NCBI GenBank assembly: GCA_964401335.1
Contig: CAYNYK010000043.1
Location: forward strand, 1-39,144
Length of the DNA stretch: 39,144 nucleotides
Source: JAAYCU01 sp964401335
GTDB lineage: Bacteria; Planctomycetota; Phycisphaerae; UBA1845; PWPN01
Direction: 5' to 3'
Part shown: in pieces, positions 25,370 through 34,308 of the stretch
Layout: the number at the start of each line of letters is the position of its first letter
Numbering within the stretch: the first letter of the stretch is position 1
Translations under genes and position numbers: made by a program
Notes under the pieces: model-generated
Seen by the model: the letters and a program-made list of their open reading frames with translations, nothing else
Databases searched by the model: none
Told to the model about the DNA's origin: nothing

Positions 25370-25419
25370 GCATGGGCAAGCCCTTGTCATGCCGTGTCGG
25401 GACAAGGGTATGCCCGTGC
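25370..25419. repeat. Long interrupted palindrome in the intergenic region
   Basis: CCCTTGTC (25381-25388) pairs with GACAAGGG (25401-25408). After a 2x2 internal loop GGGCA (25374-25378) pairs with TGCCC (25411-25415), and the pairing continues outward to GCA/TGC with one wobble. It has the form of a REP-like palindromic element. It is not followed by a T run. Confidence 0.5.
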
Positions 25420-25597
25420 TTTTACGGTGGCGGAATGACGTGCCCGAAGTCCCGGGACAAACCGTGATCTGGCCGTACCACTGTTTTAGTGATGCTTGCC
25501 CCTGCCGCCCGCCGGGACCGTTGGGGTGGCGGCGCACGAATAAGTGAGTACTATATATCTGTTTTAAGGGTTTATAAGTTTTTGCGGGAGTGAAGGA

Positions 25598-28075
25598 ATG
25601 GCATTTAGCGCAGGTACGATAAGATGGTCATGGCCTCTGCTCGTGGGGCTTGGGTTGGCCGACATCGCCCTGGGGCAATCCACACCTGTCTGCAGTGACT
25701 ATCATCAGGTCAATTATTATGAATTGTTCGTTGCTCCCGACATTGACGGTCTGGGTAAGCCTGACGAACAGAATAACCGAATGGTCGATACTCCCGCCCG
25801 CCTGTTGGGTGACGGTTTCGGCAGCCGTCTCGCCGGCGATTTCGGCCCGCCGCGCTGCGCCGGCCTGCAATTGGACGGCACCGCCCATTTCGTGGACACG
25901 GGGGCCCATGGTAGCAATGGTTTCCTTCTTAAGCAGTACAGCAGTATCGGGGGTAGTTTATATTTGCGCATCAAGGTAAACGCGGATACGCTGGGCAACG
26001 CCGGGGCTTTCTCCATTGGTATCGGCGGAGCTAATGACGACTGTATGTGCCTGGCCGTAAATACCGACGGGATTCGGCTCGTCGACAATAGCGGAATAAT
26101 CGCCGCCTCCGCATCCATCGACATGACGACCTGGAGAATCGTGCGCATCCAGCAGTCCAAGCAGGCGATTTATCATGGCGGAACCGACGGTACTTCGTAT
26201 ATTCGGGTTTTCGTGGATGAGGTATCCGATCTGAATACCGCAATGATCGGTTGGACGGTGATGTATGACCGAAGGACTTGCGCCCTGAGTCATGCCCCCG
26301 TACAAATGGGTGGTGAGGGGTGGTGGCTCCTGCTCGGGTCCGATGCCGAAACCATGCAGGTCGACTTTACCGCGGACTGGGTACGCATGACCGGCTACCG
26401 CGACGTTTATGAAGATCCGGTAAGAAAGAAAATTTACGTCGGGCATCCCTTTGGCCTGATCGAGCCTCAAGTGGTTTATAACGATCCGGCCTGTTCGGAG
26501 GGTAGCTACGGTAACTATGTCTGGAATGCGGCCTGCGATTGGCGGGTATATCCGCATTATCATGCCAGTGCGATCGTTGAGAAAGGCGATACGAAGGCTA
26601 CGCCTGGGGCTGTCACTTATCAGGCGATCAACACCAGCTACGACAACGCTACGGCTATTTCCTGGACGGTCGAGGAGGTGGACGGCAGCGGGACGCCCTC
26701 CGATTATGTTTGGCTGGATCTGAACAAGAGCGGCGGGACGTTGGGGGCCGCCCAGGGCACGGGTGATACCGTGACGGCTAGCTTAAACTCAAACGTCCGC
26801 AGGTTGCCGGCCGGCTGGACGATTGCTTACCTTAAATTCACTAATAATACGTGCGGCGCAACCGAAATTCGGCGCATCTATGTTGCGGTAAGAGATTCAA
26901 CGGACTTCCTGGTATATGAATACTGCGGCGACGTGCCCCCTACGCAACACGACGCGGCCGGGCCCGGTCTGCGCTTTCGGCAATGGGGCATCCAGAATGA
27001 TGGGCGGACTTATCCTGATGACAACCCGGAAGCGACCGAGGCGGACAATACGATTGTGGAAGACCTGATAACCCCTGACCCGGATGCCTGGAACGGCCGG
27101 GCCCTCAGGTTGATCGAAGGAGCCAAACAGCGCAGCGTTTTCCTCAGTGATGACAACGCGGGGAGCAATGATGTGGCCGGCTATCCCGAGATCGATCGGC
27201 TGCTTGGGGCTACCGTGGTTGCCCGCTTGAAAGTGGTCTCTCCCGGCATCGATTCCTATGCGCCAAATCGAAAGGTGGGTGTGCAGATCAGCGGCGCCCG
27301 CGGGGTGGAGTGGCCGACGATATATACCGAGAACATGGCCGATGTCTGGGCTTCCATCACTTATACGGCGAGCACTCCCGTCCTTCAGGACGGTTTCCGC
27401 AGGGGGCAGGGTTTTGTCGATGCCGAAGCGGTTGTGCCCGACACGACGGACCACTATCACATTTTACGCCTGGCGGTGGTGGGGGGAATCAACGACAACA
27501 GCAAGGACTTGGGTTTGAATCAGGATCCATCCATGATGAGCAACGCCTATGGACGCCGGATCATGATCTGGTGCGACGAGGATCGCGGCCAAGTCGCGCC
27601 GGTGGTGAACATCCTGAACACCACCAGGGGGCAATTCGCCTCAAGCTATCAAAACGATACACCGGGCTACCAGGGTTTTCAGTTCGGCGTGCAGGAACCG
27701 CTTGCCGGACATGAAGTGTGGTACGACTGGCTTACCTTCACCAACGCCGGAGCTTTCGGCCCGGGCGAGGAAAACGCGGTGATCGGACGCAGCCTGCTCC
27801 CGACCAACACCCGATGCACCATGGTCCAACCGGGACCGTGCGCCAGGGATTTCTGGCCCGATACGGACCTCGACGGCGACGTGGATCAGGATGATTTTGC
27901 CCGGTTCCAAGTCTGTTACAGCGGGTCCGGCCACTCTTACCCCGACGAACCGGAACAATGCTCTTGTTTCGACCGGAATGGTGATGGCGCGGTGGACAAG
28001 GCCGACTTTGCCGCGTTTACCGCCTGCGTAACCGCTCCGGGCATTGTCGGTCCCCTTGCCGGATGCACCCCGTAA
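25598..28075 (+). CDS. Large secreted protein with LamG-like, BACON-like and C-terminal dockerin-like domains
   Basis: This 825-residue protein is a paralogue of the product of the gene just upstream. It has a signal peptide (about 1-27) and a LamG-like domain (about 30-265, GTAHFVDTGAHGSNGFLL). A BACON-like domain (about 317-420, SGGTLGAAQGTGDTVTASLN) follows. A second jelly-roll-like part has EYCGDVPPTQHDAAGPGLRF and the shared block FTNAGAFGPGEENAVIGRSL. A dockerin-like domain (about 750-825, TDLDGDVDQDDFARF and DRNGDGAVDKADF) ends in AGCTP. Relative to the paralogue it lacks both Calx-beta-like repeats and the C-terminal binding-like domain. ATG 25598 follows a GGAGTGAAGGA site. No active site is recognised; a binding or structural role at the cell surface is inference. 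Confidence 0.85.
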   Translation: MAFSAGTIRWSWPLLVGLGLADIALGQSTPVCSDYHQVNYYELFVAPDIDGLGKPDEQNNRMVDTPARLLGDGFGSRLAGDFGPPRCAGLQLDGTAHFVDTGAHGSNGFLLKQYSSIGGSLYLRIKVNADTLGNAGAFSIGIGGANDDCMCLAVNTDGIRLVDNSGIIAASASIDMTTWRIVRIQQSKQAIYHGGTDGTSYIRVFVDEVSDLNTAMIGWTVMYDRRTCALSHAPVQMGGEGWWLLLGSDAETMQVDFTADWVRMTGYRDVYEDPVRKKIYVGHPFGLIEPQVVYNDPACSEGSYGNYVWNAACDWRVYPHYHASAIVEKGDTKATPGAVTYQAINTSYDNATAISWTVEEVDGSGTPSDYVWLDLNKSGGTLGAAQGTGDTVTASLNSNVRRLPAGWTIAYLKFTNNTCGATEIRRIYVAVRDSTDFLVYEYCGDVPPTQHDAAGPGLRFRQWGIQNDGRTYPDDNPEATEADNTIVEDLITPDPDAWNGRALRLIEGAKQRSVFLSDDNAGSNDVAGYPEIDRLLGATVVARLKVVSPGIDSYAPNRKVGVQISGARGVEWPTIYTENMADVWASITYTASTPVLQDGFRRGQGFVDAEAVVPDTTDHYHILRLAVVGGINDNSKDLGLNQDPSMMSNAYGRRIMIWCDEDRGQVAPVVNILNTTRGQFASSYQNDTPGYQGFQFGVQEPLAGHEVWYDWLTFTNAGAFGPGEENAVIGRSLLPTNTRCTMVQPGPCARDFWPDTDLDGDVDQDDFARFQVCYSGSGHSYPDEPEQCSCFDRNGDGAVDKADFAAFTACVTAPGIVGPLAGCTP

Positions 28076-28316
28076 ATGTATTTCATAAGCAATTCATTAA
28101 ATGCGTTGCCAGAACAACTTGATATGCTTTATATGTTATATATGTTTCCTATTTTTTCAGCAAGTGGCTGATCCTTTGCAACGTTCAATCGCTTTTTATT
28201 TCCGTTGATGCTTCAGGCTTGCCTGCTGCTTGTACCGATGTTACACTGAGAGTGAGTTGTGATACGATAGCTTCATTTGTGCAAACGCGATCATTTCTTA
28301 AAACGAGGTTACGATC

Positions 28317-29432
28317 ATGCCTATGGATGCCGCGGTATCGGATGGGCGCAGGCGAAGAGGCGAAGCTTTTACCTTGATTGAAGTGCTGGTAGTGGTGGCT
28401 ATCATTGCCCTGCTGATCTCCATTCTCCTGCCCTCCTTGCAAAATGCCCGGGCCCAGGCCCGGAAAGTCAAATGTATGTCCAACGTGGCCAGTATCGGCA
28501 AGGCCACTCATCTTTTTGCGGTCAGCCATAAGGGCCGCGGACAACTGGTCACGGTATCCGTAAGAAATATGGAGAAATCCGTGCTGGTCGATCCCAGCCA
28601 GACGATTTATGCCTATCAGCGCGGTTATAAGGACGGCGGGGTTCTTAAGTATGAGGACCAGCTTTTTCTCAAGTCCTGGCCGGCCGCCCTGGCTCGGGAA
28701 TTGGGCATTACTTCGATAAGAAGCGACCAGAATTTTCTCCTTGACGACCAGGAATATGACGATATTTATCCGGCGGGTGATGCCCTGGATTTCCATCTCA
28801 AGCGATTCGGCAAGTACGAGATTTACCATTGCCCCTCGGATCCCATTGCCGTACGGCGTCTTTCTCTTCCGAGGCAGAATTACGGTGTGTTTTCCTACTC
28901 CTACAACGAGGATGTCTTCGGCCATTATATAGATAACAACGGCGCGGAAAACAACAAGGTGGTTTACGCCAATGGCAATATTTTCCAGAAACCGCAATTA
29001 CAGGGTCATCTGGACAAAGTATTACGTCCTTCCGAAGTGCTTATGTGGGTGGATGGCGGAAACGAGGCCGCCGAGATGGGCAGCGAGATAAGTTCCCGTG
29101 GTCAAAGAATGCGCGTGTTCATGTATGTTAGCACCGCGCGGTGGTACGATTCCATACATTACAACCTTAAGACGGATCCCATATTCATGAACCGCCTCGG
29201 GTACCTGGAGGGCGTGGCCGCGGACATCTGCGTGGTGCCGACGCGGCGTCACGGCACGGATGGGACGATCTGCGCGGCTTACGTTGATGGTCATGGTGAG
29301 TATAGCAAGGGGTCCGGTTGGACATCCCCGACCTATGCCCCTTGGCCGCTGTATAATGACGACAATCGCCAGAAAATCGCGTTGGTCAAACGTTACATGC
29401 CCAACACGCGAGTGACGCCGTATAATCCATAG
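28317..29432 (+). CDS. Prepilin-like secreted protein with type IV pilin N-terminus
   Basis: This 371-residue protein has a prepilin N-terminus: a basic leader (GRRRRGEA), then FTLIEVLVVVAIIALLISILLPSL with F18 and the conserved Glu at +5 (E22). The residue just before the cleavage point is Ala, with Gly two positions earlier, unlike the usual Gly directly before Phe. Processing therefore may be less efficient or use a relaxed site. Near the C-terminus TRRHGTDGTICAAYVDGHGEYS matches the RHxGGxxxxxxDGH mark of the planctomycete pilin-like family (DUF1559-type). These proteins are abundant in planctomycetes and their job, pseudopilin or surface fibre, is unknown. It follows two secreted proteins and stands convergent to the transporter gene, 16 bases away. 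Confidence 0.85.
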   Translation: MPMDAAVSDGRRRRGEAFTLIEVLVVVAIIALLISILLPSLQNARAQARKVKCMSNVASIGKATHLFAVSHKGRGQLVTVSVRNMEKSVLVDPSQTIYAYQRGYKDGGVLKYEDQLFLKSWPAALARELGITSIRSDQNFLLDDQEYDDIYPAGDALDFHLKRFGKYEIYHCPSDPIAVRRLSLPRQNYGVFSYSYNEDVFGHYIDNNGAENNKVVYANGNIFQKPQLQGHLDKVLRPSEVLMWVDGGNEAAEMGSEISSRGQRMRVFMYVSTARWYDSIHYNLKTDPIFMNRLGYLEGVAADICVVPTRRHGTDGTICAAYVDGHGEYSKGSGWTSPTYAPWPLYNDDNRQKIALVKRYMPNTRVTPYNP

Positions 29433-29448
29433 TCCAGCCCCCGTGGGT

Positions 29449-31260
29449 TCAACTGTTCACCGCCGGCGGTGTTTGCGGTTGGCGATCCGGCGCGCGGAGC
29501 AGATGCACCACGAATACCAGGGCGATAAACATCCCGAACAGACCGATGCCCCACCATTGCAGTTTGAGCCACAGGCTCCAGATGCTGCCGACGGAGGCCA
29601 TCACGCAGGCAATGCCCATCAGGACGTTCCACAGAATTCGCTTGCCGCCGCGGGGCATCTTGTCTCCGAGCACTTTCCGCTGGTTCATCAGCCAGTAGAA
29701 CGCAAAATAAGCGATGGGTAGCAGGCACATGGCGAAGATCGAGGTCGGCATCGCCACCCACATCATCGCGTCCTTCCAGAAAAACGGCGTGATCAGACCC
29801 ACCGAAACCATCAGGCTTCCGATTCGCTGGGGCCATCCTTTGGCCGGTCGATTCAGCAATTCGCAGAAGCACAGGCCGTTGATCAGCATCAACATGGTCG
29901 CCGCGTTCAGGGCCATAGCCAACACCCCGAAACCGAACAGGTATTTCGCGACGGTTTCCCCGGTCAGCGGGGCGAGGGTGTTGGCCAGATTGAAGGCGTC
30001 GCGCTTGACCAGCACGGCCGCCATGAAGCGGTCCGCTTCCGCCAACTGGGCGGTGGTAGCTTTTCTTTCCTCGGTGGGTAGTTTCCGAAATTCGGCCTTC
30101 CGCTTGGCGATGGTTTCGGCGGACAAACCTGCGGCCTGACCATCGGCTTCAATCTGAAATAGCCAGCGATCCTCGAGCAGCGCGTAATAAGGCTTTACCA
30201 GATTATCCGCCGGCTGTAGTACCGCTCCGGCACGTTCCGCGTCGGTAAAGCCGAACCCCTCGGCCGGTTTGGCGTGGAACTGCGACGCTGAGGCGATCAC
30301 CACGCACCCGGTCGCCAGGATGAAGGGAATGAACAGCCCGGTCGAAAGGTCGAATATTGCCAGCCCGCGAAAATCCTTGTCCCAGCCCTTGCGCAGCATC
30401 GAATAGGGCAACAGGAAGGTCATGTTGATCCCTACCGCCGTCGCGGCGGCGCTGATCATCACGTCGCGTTGTTGGCTGACCAGCATGTCGTTCCAGAAAC
30501 TTCGATATTGTTCGGCGACTTGAGCGATCAGCGGTCTTATCGAATGGGCCGGTTGAGAGAATAAGCTCAAATCGGGAATCAATCCTGCCCAGATACTACT
30601 CCAGTCGAGGGCGCCCATGCTGGTGAGTTTCCAAACCACGCCGAAGAAACAAAGAACGATGGCCCCGACCATGCACTTGACCAGAATTTCAAAGACTTTA
30701 ACTCCCCAACTACCCTGGATATACAACATGACTACGGTGACCGTGATGATGAGGATCAGCAGGCCCGCGGCCAGTTGGCCATAGGGCGGGGGGATGAACC
30801 CTTCCGGGCCAAAAATGCCTGGGAACAGGTTTTGCTGCAGGCCGGCCATCCCTAGTGAAAATTGTGGCATCGACCAGACGATGTTGGCCATCATCGAGGC
30901 GATCAGCCAGCCCCAACCAAGAACCGGGCTTACATGGCTGTTGATGTCCCGCAGTGGCCGCCGTCCGGTTGAAAGCGTGACGTAGGCGATCGCGCTGAGC
31001 ATGACCACGCCCAGGATCATGGCCAGCGGTTGCAGCCACATGAAGCTGAATCCGACCAGCACGCCCAAATACAATGCTGACGACAAGGAGCCGCCGCCCA
31101 GGGTAAGAGCGCTTTGCAGCCATCCCGGTCCCGATAGCCGGGCAAAGACGCCCAGCGTGGCCCAGCGACCCTTCTGTTTGGCGTTGAGGATCATCGCCCG
31201 GTGTTGTTCAAGTTTGGGGTTGGTGGAAAATTGCCGAGATTCTTCGGAGGGGTTGCTCAT
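29449..31260 (-). CDS. Nramp-related APC-type transporter lacking the metal-site motifs
   Basis: This 603-residue membrane protein has the order and spacing of an Nramp-related (divalent metal) transporter, with about 11-12 hydrophobic segments. The first transmembrane segment reads SGPGWLQSALTLGGGSLSS (43-61). The Nramp DPGN metal motif is not there, and the TM6 region (AAATAVGINMTFLLPYSM) lacks the MPH motif. A hydrophilic insertion of about 110 residues (roughly 325-436, with AGLSAETIAKRKAEFRKLP) breaks the second half. The transported substrate is therefore open. AAAGGTG precedes the ATG. dapB lies 41 bases upstream on the same strand and may be co-transcribed. Confidence 0.8.
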   Translation of the reverse strand: MSNPSEESRQFSTNPKLEQHRAMILNAKQKGRWATLGVFARLSGPGWLQSALTLGGGSLSSALYLGVLVGFSFMWLQPLAMILGVVMLSAIAYVTLSTGRRPLRDINSHVSPVLGWGWLIASMMANIVWSMPQFSLGMAGLQQNLFPGIFGPEGFIPPPYGQLAAGLLILIITVTVVMLYIQGSWGVKVFEILVKCMVGAIVLCFFGVVWKLTSMGALDWSSIWAGLIPDLSLFSQPAHSIRPLIAQVAEQYRSFWNDMLVSQQRDVMISAAATAVGINMTFLLPYSMLRKGWDKDFRGLAIFDLSTGLFIPFILATGCVVIASASQFHAKPAEGFGFTDAERAGAVLQPADNLVKPYYALLEDRWLFQIEADGQAAGLSAETIAKRKAEFRKLPTEERKATTAQLAEADRFMAAVLVKRDAFNLANTLAPLTGETVAKYLFGFGVLAMALNAATMLMLINGLCFCELLNRPAKGWPQRIGSLMVSVGLITPFFWKDAMMWVAMPTSIFAMCLLPIAYFAFYWLMNQRKVLGDKMPRGGKRILWNVLMGIACVMASVGSIWSLWLKLQWWGIGLFGMFIALVFVVHLLRAPDRQPQTPPAVNS

Positions 31261-31301
31261 CGTCGCACCTTTCTTTTTTTGGGCTGTTTATTGCCAAACC
31301 G

Positions 31302-32102
31302 TTATTGTTGAACGGATTCCAGAACATCGTTCATGCCGTATCGACCGGCGGGTTTGTCGGCCAGCCAGACAGCGGCCCGCAAAGCGCCCACGACAAACGT
31401 GTCGCGCGTATGGGCACTATGCCGCAAAACCAGGGTTTCGCCGAGATTGCCGAAGTGGACTTCATGTTCGCCGACCGTATCGCCGACCCGCAGGGCGTGG
31501 ATGCCGATCTGGCGGGGGGGGCGGGTCTCGCACCGGCCGTGACGACCGTATATCACGTCCCGGTCCGAATCGCGGCCCGTGGCCTGGGTAATGGCGTCGC
31601 GTAATGCCAGCGCGGTCCCGCTCGGCGCATCGAGTTTGAAACGATGGTGCGTTTCGGTGATTTCAATGTCGTAGTCATCGCCCAAGGCGACGGCCACCTG
31701 GGCGACCAGTTTGAGCAGCAGGTTGACACCCACGCTTGTGTTGGCCGCATGAAGCACGGCGATATCCTTGCCGGCTGCCTCGATCATGGCGCGTTGCTCC
31801 GTTGTGTGCCCCGTCGTTCCGATCAGGATCGGTTTTTTTAGATTCACGCAATACGACAACCAGTGTATGGTGCCGGACGGTTGCGAGAAATCGATCAGCA
31901 CATCGAAGTCAGCCTGGGTGTCGGGGGTAATCGGTAGGTTGATCGGGCCCAAACCCGCCATCACCCCTGCATCGCTGCCCAGCATGGGATGACCTTCCAT
32001 CTCCAGGGCGGCGGCGACGGCCAAGCGTTCATCCTGACGGGCCAAGGCGATAATACGCCTTCCCATTCTGCCGGCGGCGCCGGCTACCGCGATGCGAATC
32101 AT
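31302..32102 (-). CDS. dapB: 4-hydroxy-tetrahydrodipicolinate reductase
   Basis: DapB reduces 4-hydroxy-tetrahydrodipicolinate with NAD(P)H in the diaminopimelate/lysine pathway, in the cytoplasm. The 266-residue protein has the full family length. The N-terminal Rossmann motif is VAGAAGRMGRRI (6-17), with DFSQPSG (71-77) and GTTGHT (95-100) around the cofactor. The substrate loop is ETHHRFKLDAPSGTAL (150-164), with H152, H153 and K156. The ATG at 32102 starts right at the fold. Diaminopimelate production fits a peptidoglycan-containing or lysine-prototrophic cell. Confidence 0.95.
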   Translation of the reverse strand: MIRIAVAGAAGRMGRRIIALARQDERLAVAAALEMEGHPMLGSDAGVMAGLGPINLPITPDTQADFDVLIDFSQPSGTIHWLSYCVNLKKPILIGTTGHTTEQRAMIEAAGKDIAVLHAANTSVGVNLLLKLVAQVAVALGDDYDIEITETHHRFKLDAPSGTALALRDAITQATGRDSDRDVIYGRHGRCETRPPRQIGIHALRVGDTVGEHEVHFGNLGETLVLRHSAHTRDTFVVGALRAAVWLADKPAGRYGMNDVLESVQQ

Positions 32103-32486
32103 GATACTCAGCCCTTATCTTGTATGCCTGTTACGATGTTGCGGGGAAATCCAAGCGTCGGTACGGTGGCCTTCGATCCCTTTGAGGGGGTGATCTTACG
32201 ACCGATCGTACCGGACGCCTCAATACCCGATAATCCTCAAATTCCGCCGTCATGAGCCGGCCATCGCCGGTTATGAATTACGCGGAAGCTTATCATGAGA
32301 TAAAGCCGTTTGCCAGTCACCGTTTTGAAGAGATCGGGTGGGGGCGCTGTGGCAGGATCCTCTTGCCCGGCCCCTTGGGCCAGGCGGTCCCGGGTGATAA
32401 TATAGGACATTCCTGACTTCGGGTTATGGGCCTAAAGCCCGCCTGTCTGGCAGACCGATACAATGACCAACAGCGGAGGTCCCCTC
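32103..32486. other. Divergent intergenic region between dapB and a small lipoprotein gene
   Basis: About 380 bases with no gene. It contains GC-rich stretches such as GGGCCTAAAGCCC (about 32428-32440), a short palindrome, but I found no convincing promoter pair or terminator. Confidence 0.4.
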
Positions 32487-32771
32487 ATGCGTTTATGTCA
32501 CCATCGAGTTCGGCCACGAATCGTAAATCTTATGTTTCTGCTGCTGGTTCTGTTGGTTAGCGGATGCAATCCATTGAAGATCATCGGCTCTTCGCTGACT
32601 TTCAGTATTTATATTCCTCTCAGCGAATTATCCGGAGCAAGTGAAGGGCAGATTCCGATCGGTGGAACGGGGGACAATGGTACGATTCCCATTGACCCCG
32701 GGGTGCCAAACCAGCCACCGGTGGGCGGGTTCCCGATCGAACCTCCGACCGGCACGGTTAATCCAACGTAA
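32487..32771 (+). CDS. Small putative lipoprotein
   Basis: A 94-residue protein whose N-terminus (MRLCHHRVRPRIVNLMFLLLVLLVSGC) is a classic lipoprotein signal with lipobox VSGC and C27. The rest is short and rich in Gly, Pro and Ile (GTIPIDPGVPNQPPVGGFPIEPP), probably disordered. A GGAGG site seven bases before ATG 32487 makes this start better than ATG 32463. I recognise no family. A good hairpin terminator follows. Confidence 0.65.
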   Translation: MRLCHHRVRPRIVNLMFLLLVLLVSGCNPLKIIGSSLTFSIYIPLSELSGASEGQIPIGGTGDNGTIPIDPGVPNQPPVGGFPIEPPTGTVNPT

Positions 32772-32856
32772 ACCGTAAGTTGCTATTGGAGCGGATCGTC
32801 TCTCGGGTTGATTCGTGGATAGTCGCTATCTGGAACAAATCTGTGGAACAAAAGAC

Positions 32857-32885
32857 GGCGATGGAGAGGTTTACTCCATCGCCGC
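32857..32885. terminator. Bidirectional terminator
   Basis: CGGCGATGGAG (32857-32867) and CTCCATCGCCG (32875-32885) form a perfect 11-base-pair stem with a 7-base loop. GATTTTGT follows on the plus strand and CTTTTGTTCC on the minus strand. It lies between the convergent small lipoprotein gene and the aldo/keto reductase gene, so it can serve both. Confidence 0.75.
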
Positions 32886-32913
32886 CGATTTTGTATCGTG
32901 ATTGATGGCGGAA

Positions 32914-34308
32914 TCAGGCCCGCATGTCCGCCGACAACTCGTTGAGCAATTTTGTAATCGGCACCTTGGAGGGACACACGGCCGCGCAGTGCCCGCAATT
33001 GTTACACAGAGCGGCCGGATCATAGCCGGCCAGGGCATAGAGCTCGCGGGCCATTTCCTTTTCGTCGTATTGGTGGATATAGGCGTGGTAGCGGATCATG
33101 TCCGTTACCGCGATATGCTCCGGGCAATTCGTGGAACAATCACCGCAGAGATGGCAGACGCCGGCCATCTCCAATTTAACGATGGCCCGCAGTTCGCGCC
33201 GGGCCGCGGCCGACAGCTTGACCGACGGGAGAGCCAGGTCTTTTTCCATTTCCTCATTGTTTTTCATGGCCGCGATTACCCCGTCGATCAGGTCATCGGT
33301 CAAATGCAGCATCCATAATTTGGCCCGTTCCCATTCGTTGTATTGCTGGTTGCCCATAAGGTTGTCGAATTTCTGCGCCCGGCCGTCCACGGGGCGATTG
33401 ACGATCCCCTTGGTTTTCATGGCGATGATGCCCACGTCCTGTTTCTTCAGGGCCGCCAACTCACCTTTAAGTTGCTCGAAGCTTTCGGGATTGACGCCCG
33501 GCATGATCAGGTCGATTTTCCACGGCCCCCTGGCGTTGGCCTCGACCCCGGCGGCGAGTACTTCCTTATGGTGTTTATGCACGCTGAAACCAAAATGCTT
33601 TGTTTTGCCGGCCTGACGGGCCTTTTCGAAGGTTTCCCAGAGTTCCAGACAATCAAAAATCCAGGGGATTTCGATACCATGCATCATATAACAATCCACG
33701 TCGTCGATTTTCATACGGGCGAGCGACTCGTCGAGCATTTTCGCGTAAAGCCGGGCGATTAACGCGCCAATCGGACGAAAGTCGGGTTTTTCCCCGGTTT
33801 CCTGTTGTTTCTTGACGGCATTTTTATGCAGGGCCAGAAGGTCGCCACCGCCGTCGCCCAGATAGCTTTTCATGGCGTCTCGATAGAGTTTTTGTACCTC
33901 GTCATCGATTTTGTTATACCCCGCGATGCCGGTCGACTTGCTGGTGATCCAGACCTTGTCGCGGAAGCGTTGGAGAAAGTTACGCAGTTCTTCCTCATGG
34001 TTGCCATAGCCACGGGCGGTGTCGATATAATTCAACCCGCGCTGGAGCATGCGCCGCCAAAGGTTTTCATCCCCGCCCCAGCCGCCCACGATGCGACTGA
34101 CCATGTAGTTGGTGCGGCCCATGCGGCGATATTCCATGGTGGGGGCCTTGTTCCGCCAGATGAGCTCATCGGTTTTCGGCTTTGTTTCCGAGGAAGTCTG
34201 TTTCTCCTGTGCCGCGGTTAAAGTTGCGCCGGCCGCCGCTGCGCCGATACCTGCCGCCGCGTGTTTCAAAAATCCGCGGCGTCCCAGCTTGTCCTGATCC
34301 GTTCGCAT
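32914..34308 (-). CDS. Tat-exported aldo/keto reductase with C-terminal two-cluster ferredoxin domain
   Basis: This 464-residue protein starts with a twin-arginine signal (GRRGFLKHAAAG, R10-R11, then an Ala-rich region to about 33). An AKR barrel follows, with D96 (YIDTARGYG), Y101, K124 (ITSKS) and H210 as candidates for the AKR tetrad. The C-terminal part has two full CxxCxxCxxxC motifs (C385/388/391/395 in CHLCGDCSTNCPEH and C435/438/441/445 in CNNCGHCAAVCPSK), typical of two [4Fe-4S] clusters. An electron-transfer oxidoreductase outside the cytoplasm is inferred; the substrate is unknown. The frame extends to 34395, but the ATG at 34308 has a GGAGG site and starts just before the Tat motif. 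Confidence 0.9.
   Translation of the reverse strand: MRTDQDKLGRRGFLKHAAAGIGAAAAGATLTAAQEKQTSSETKPKTDELIWRNKAPTMEYRRMGRTNYMVSRIVGGWGGDENLWRRMLQRGLNYIDTARGYGNHEEELRNFLQRFRDKVWITSKSTGIAGYNKIDDEVQKLYRDAMKSYLGDGGGDLLALHKNAVKKQQETGEKPDFRPIGALIARLYAKMLDESLARMKIDDVDCYMMHGIEIPWIFDCLELWETFEKARQAGKTKHFGFSVHKHHKEVLAAGVEANARGPWKIDLIMPGVNPESFEQLKGELAALKKQDVGIIAMKTKGIVNRPVDGRAQKFDNLMGNQQYNEWERAKLWMLHLTDDLIDGVIAAMKNNEEMEKDLALPSVKLSAAARRELRAIVKLEMAGVCHLCGDCSTNCPEHIAVTDMIRYHAYIHQYDEKEMARELYALAGYDPAALCNNCGHCAAVCPSKVPITKLLNELSADMRA

Noticed and set aside
25193..25537. 114-codon frame on the minus strand after the 1185-residue gene
   Set aside because: It runs through the terminator hairpin and the 25370 palindrome, is Gly/Pro/Arg-rich without domain character, and has no ribosome site.
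29458..29471. CACCGCCGGCGGTG palindrome as a bidirectional terminator
   Set aside because: It lies inside the 3' end of the transporter coding region, has no loop of its own, and no T run follows.
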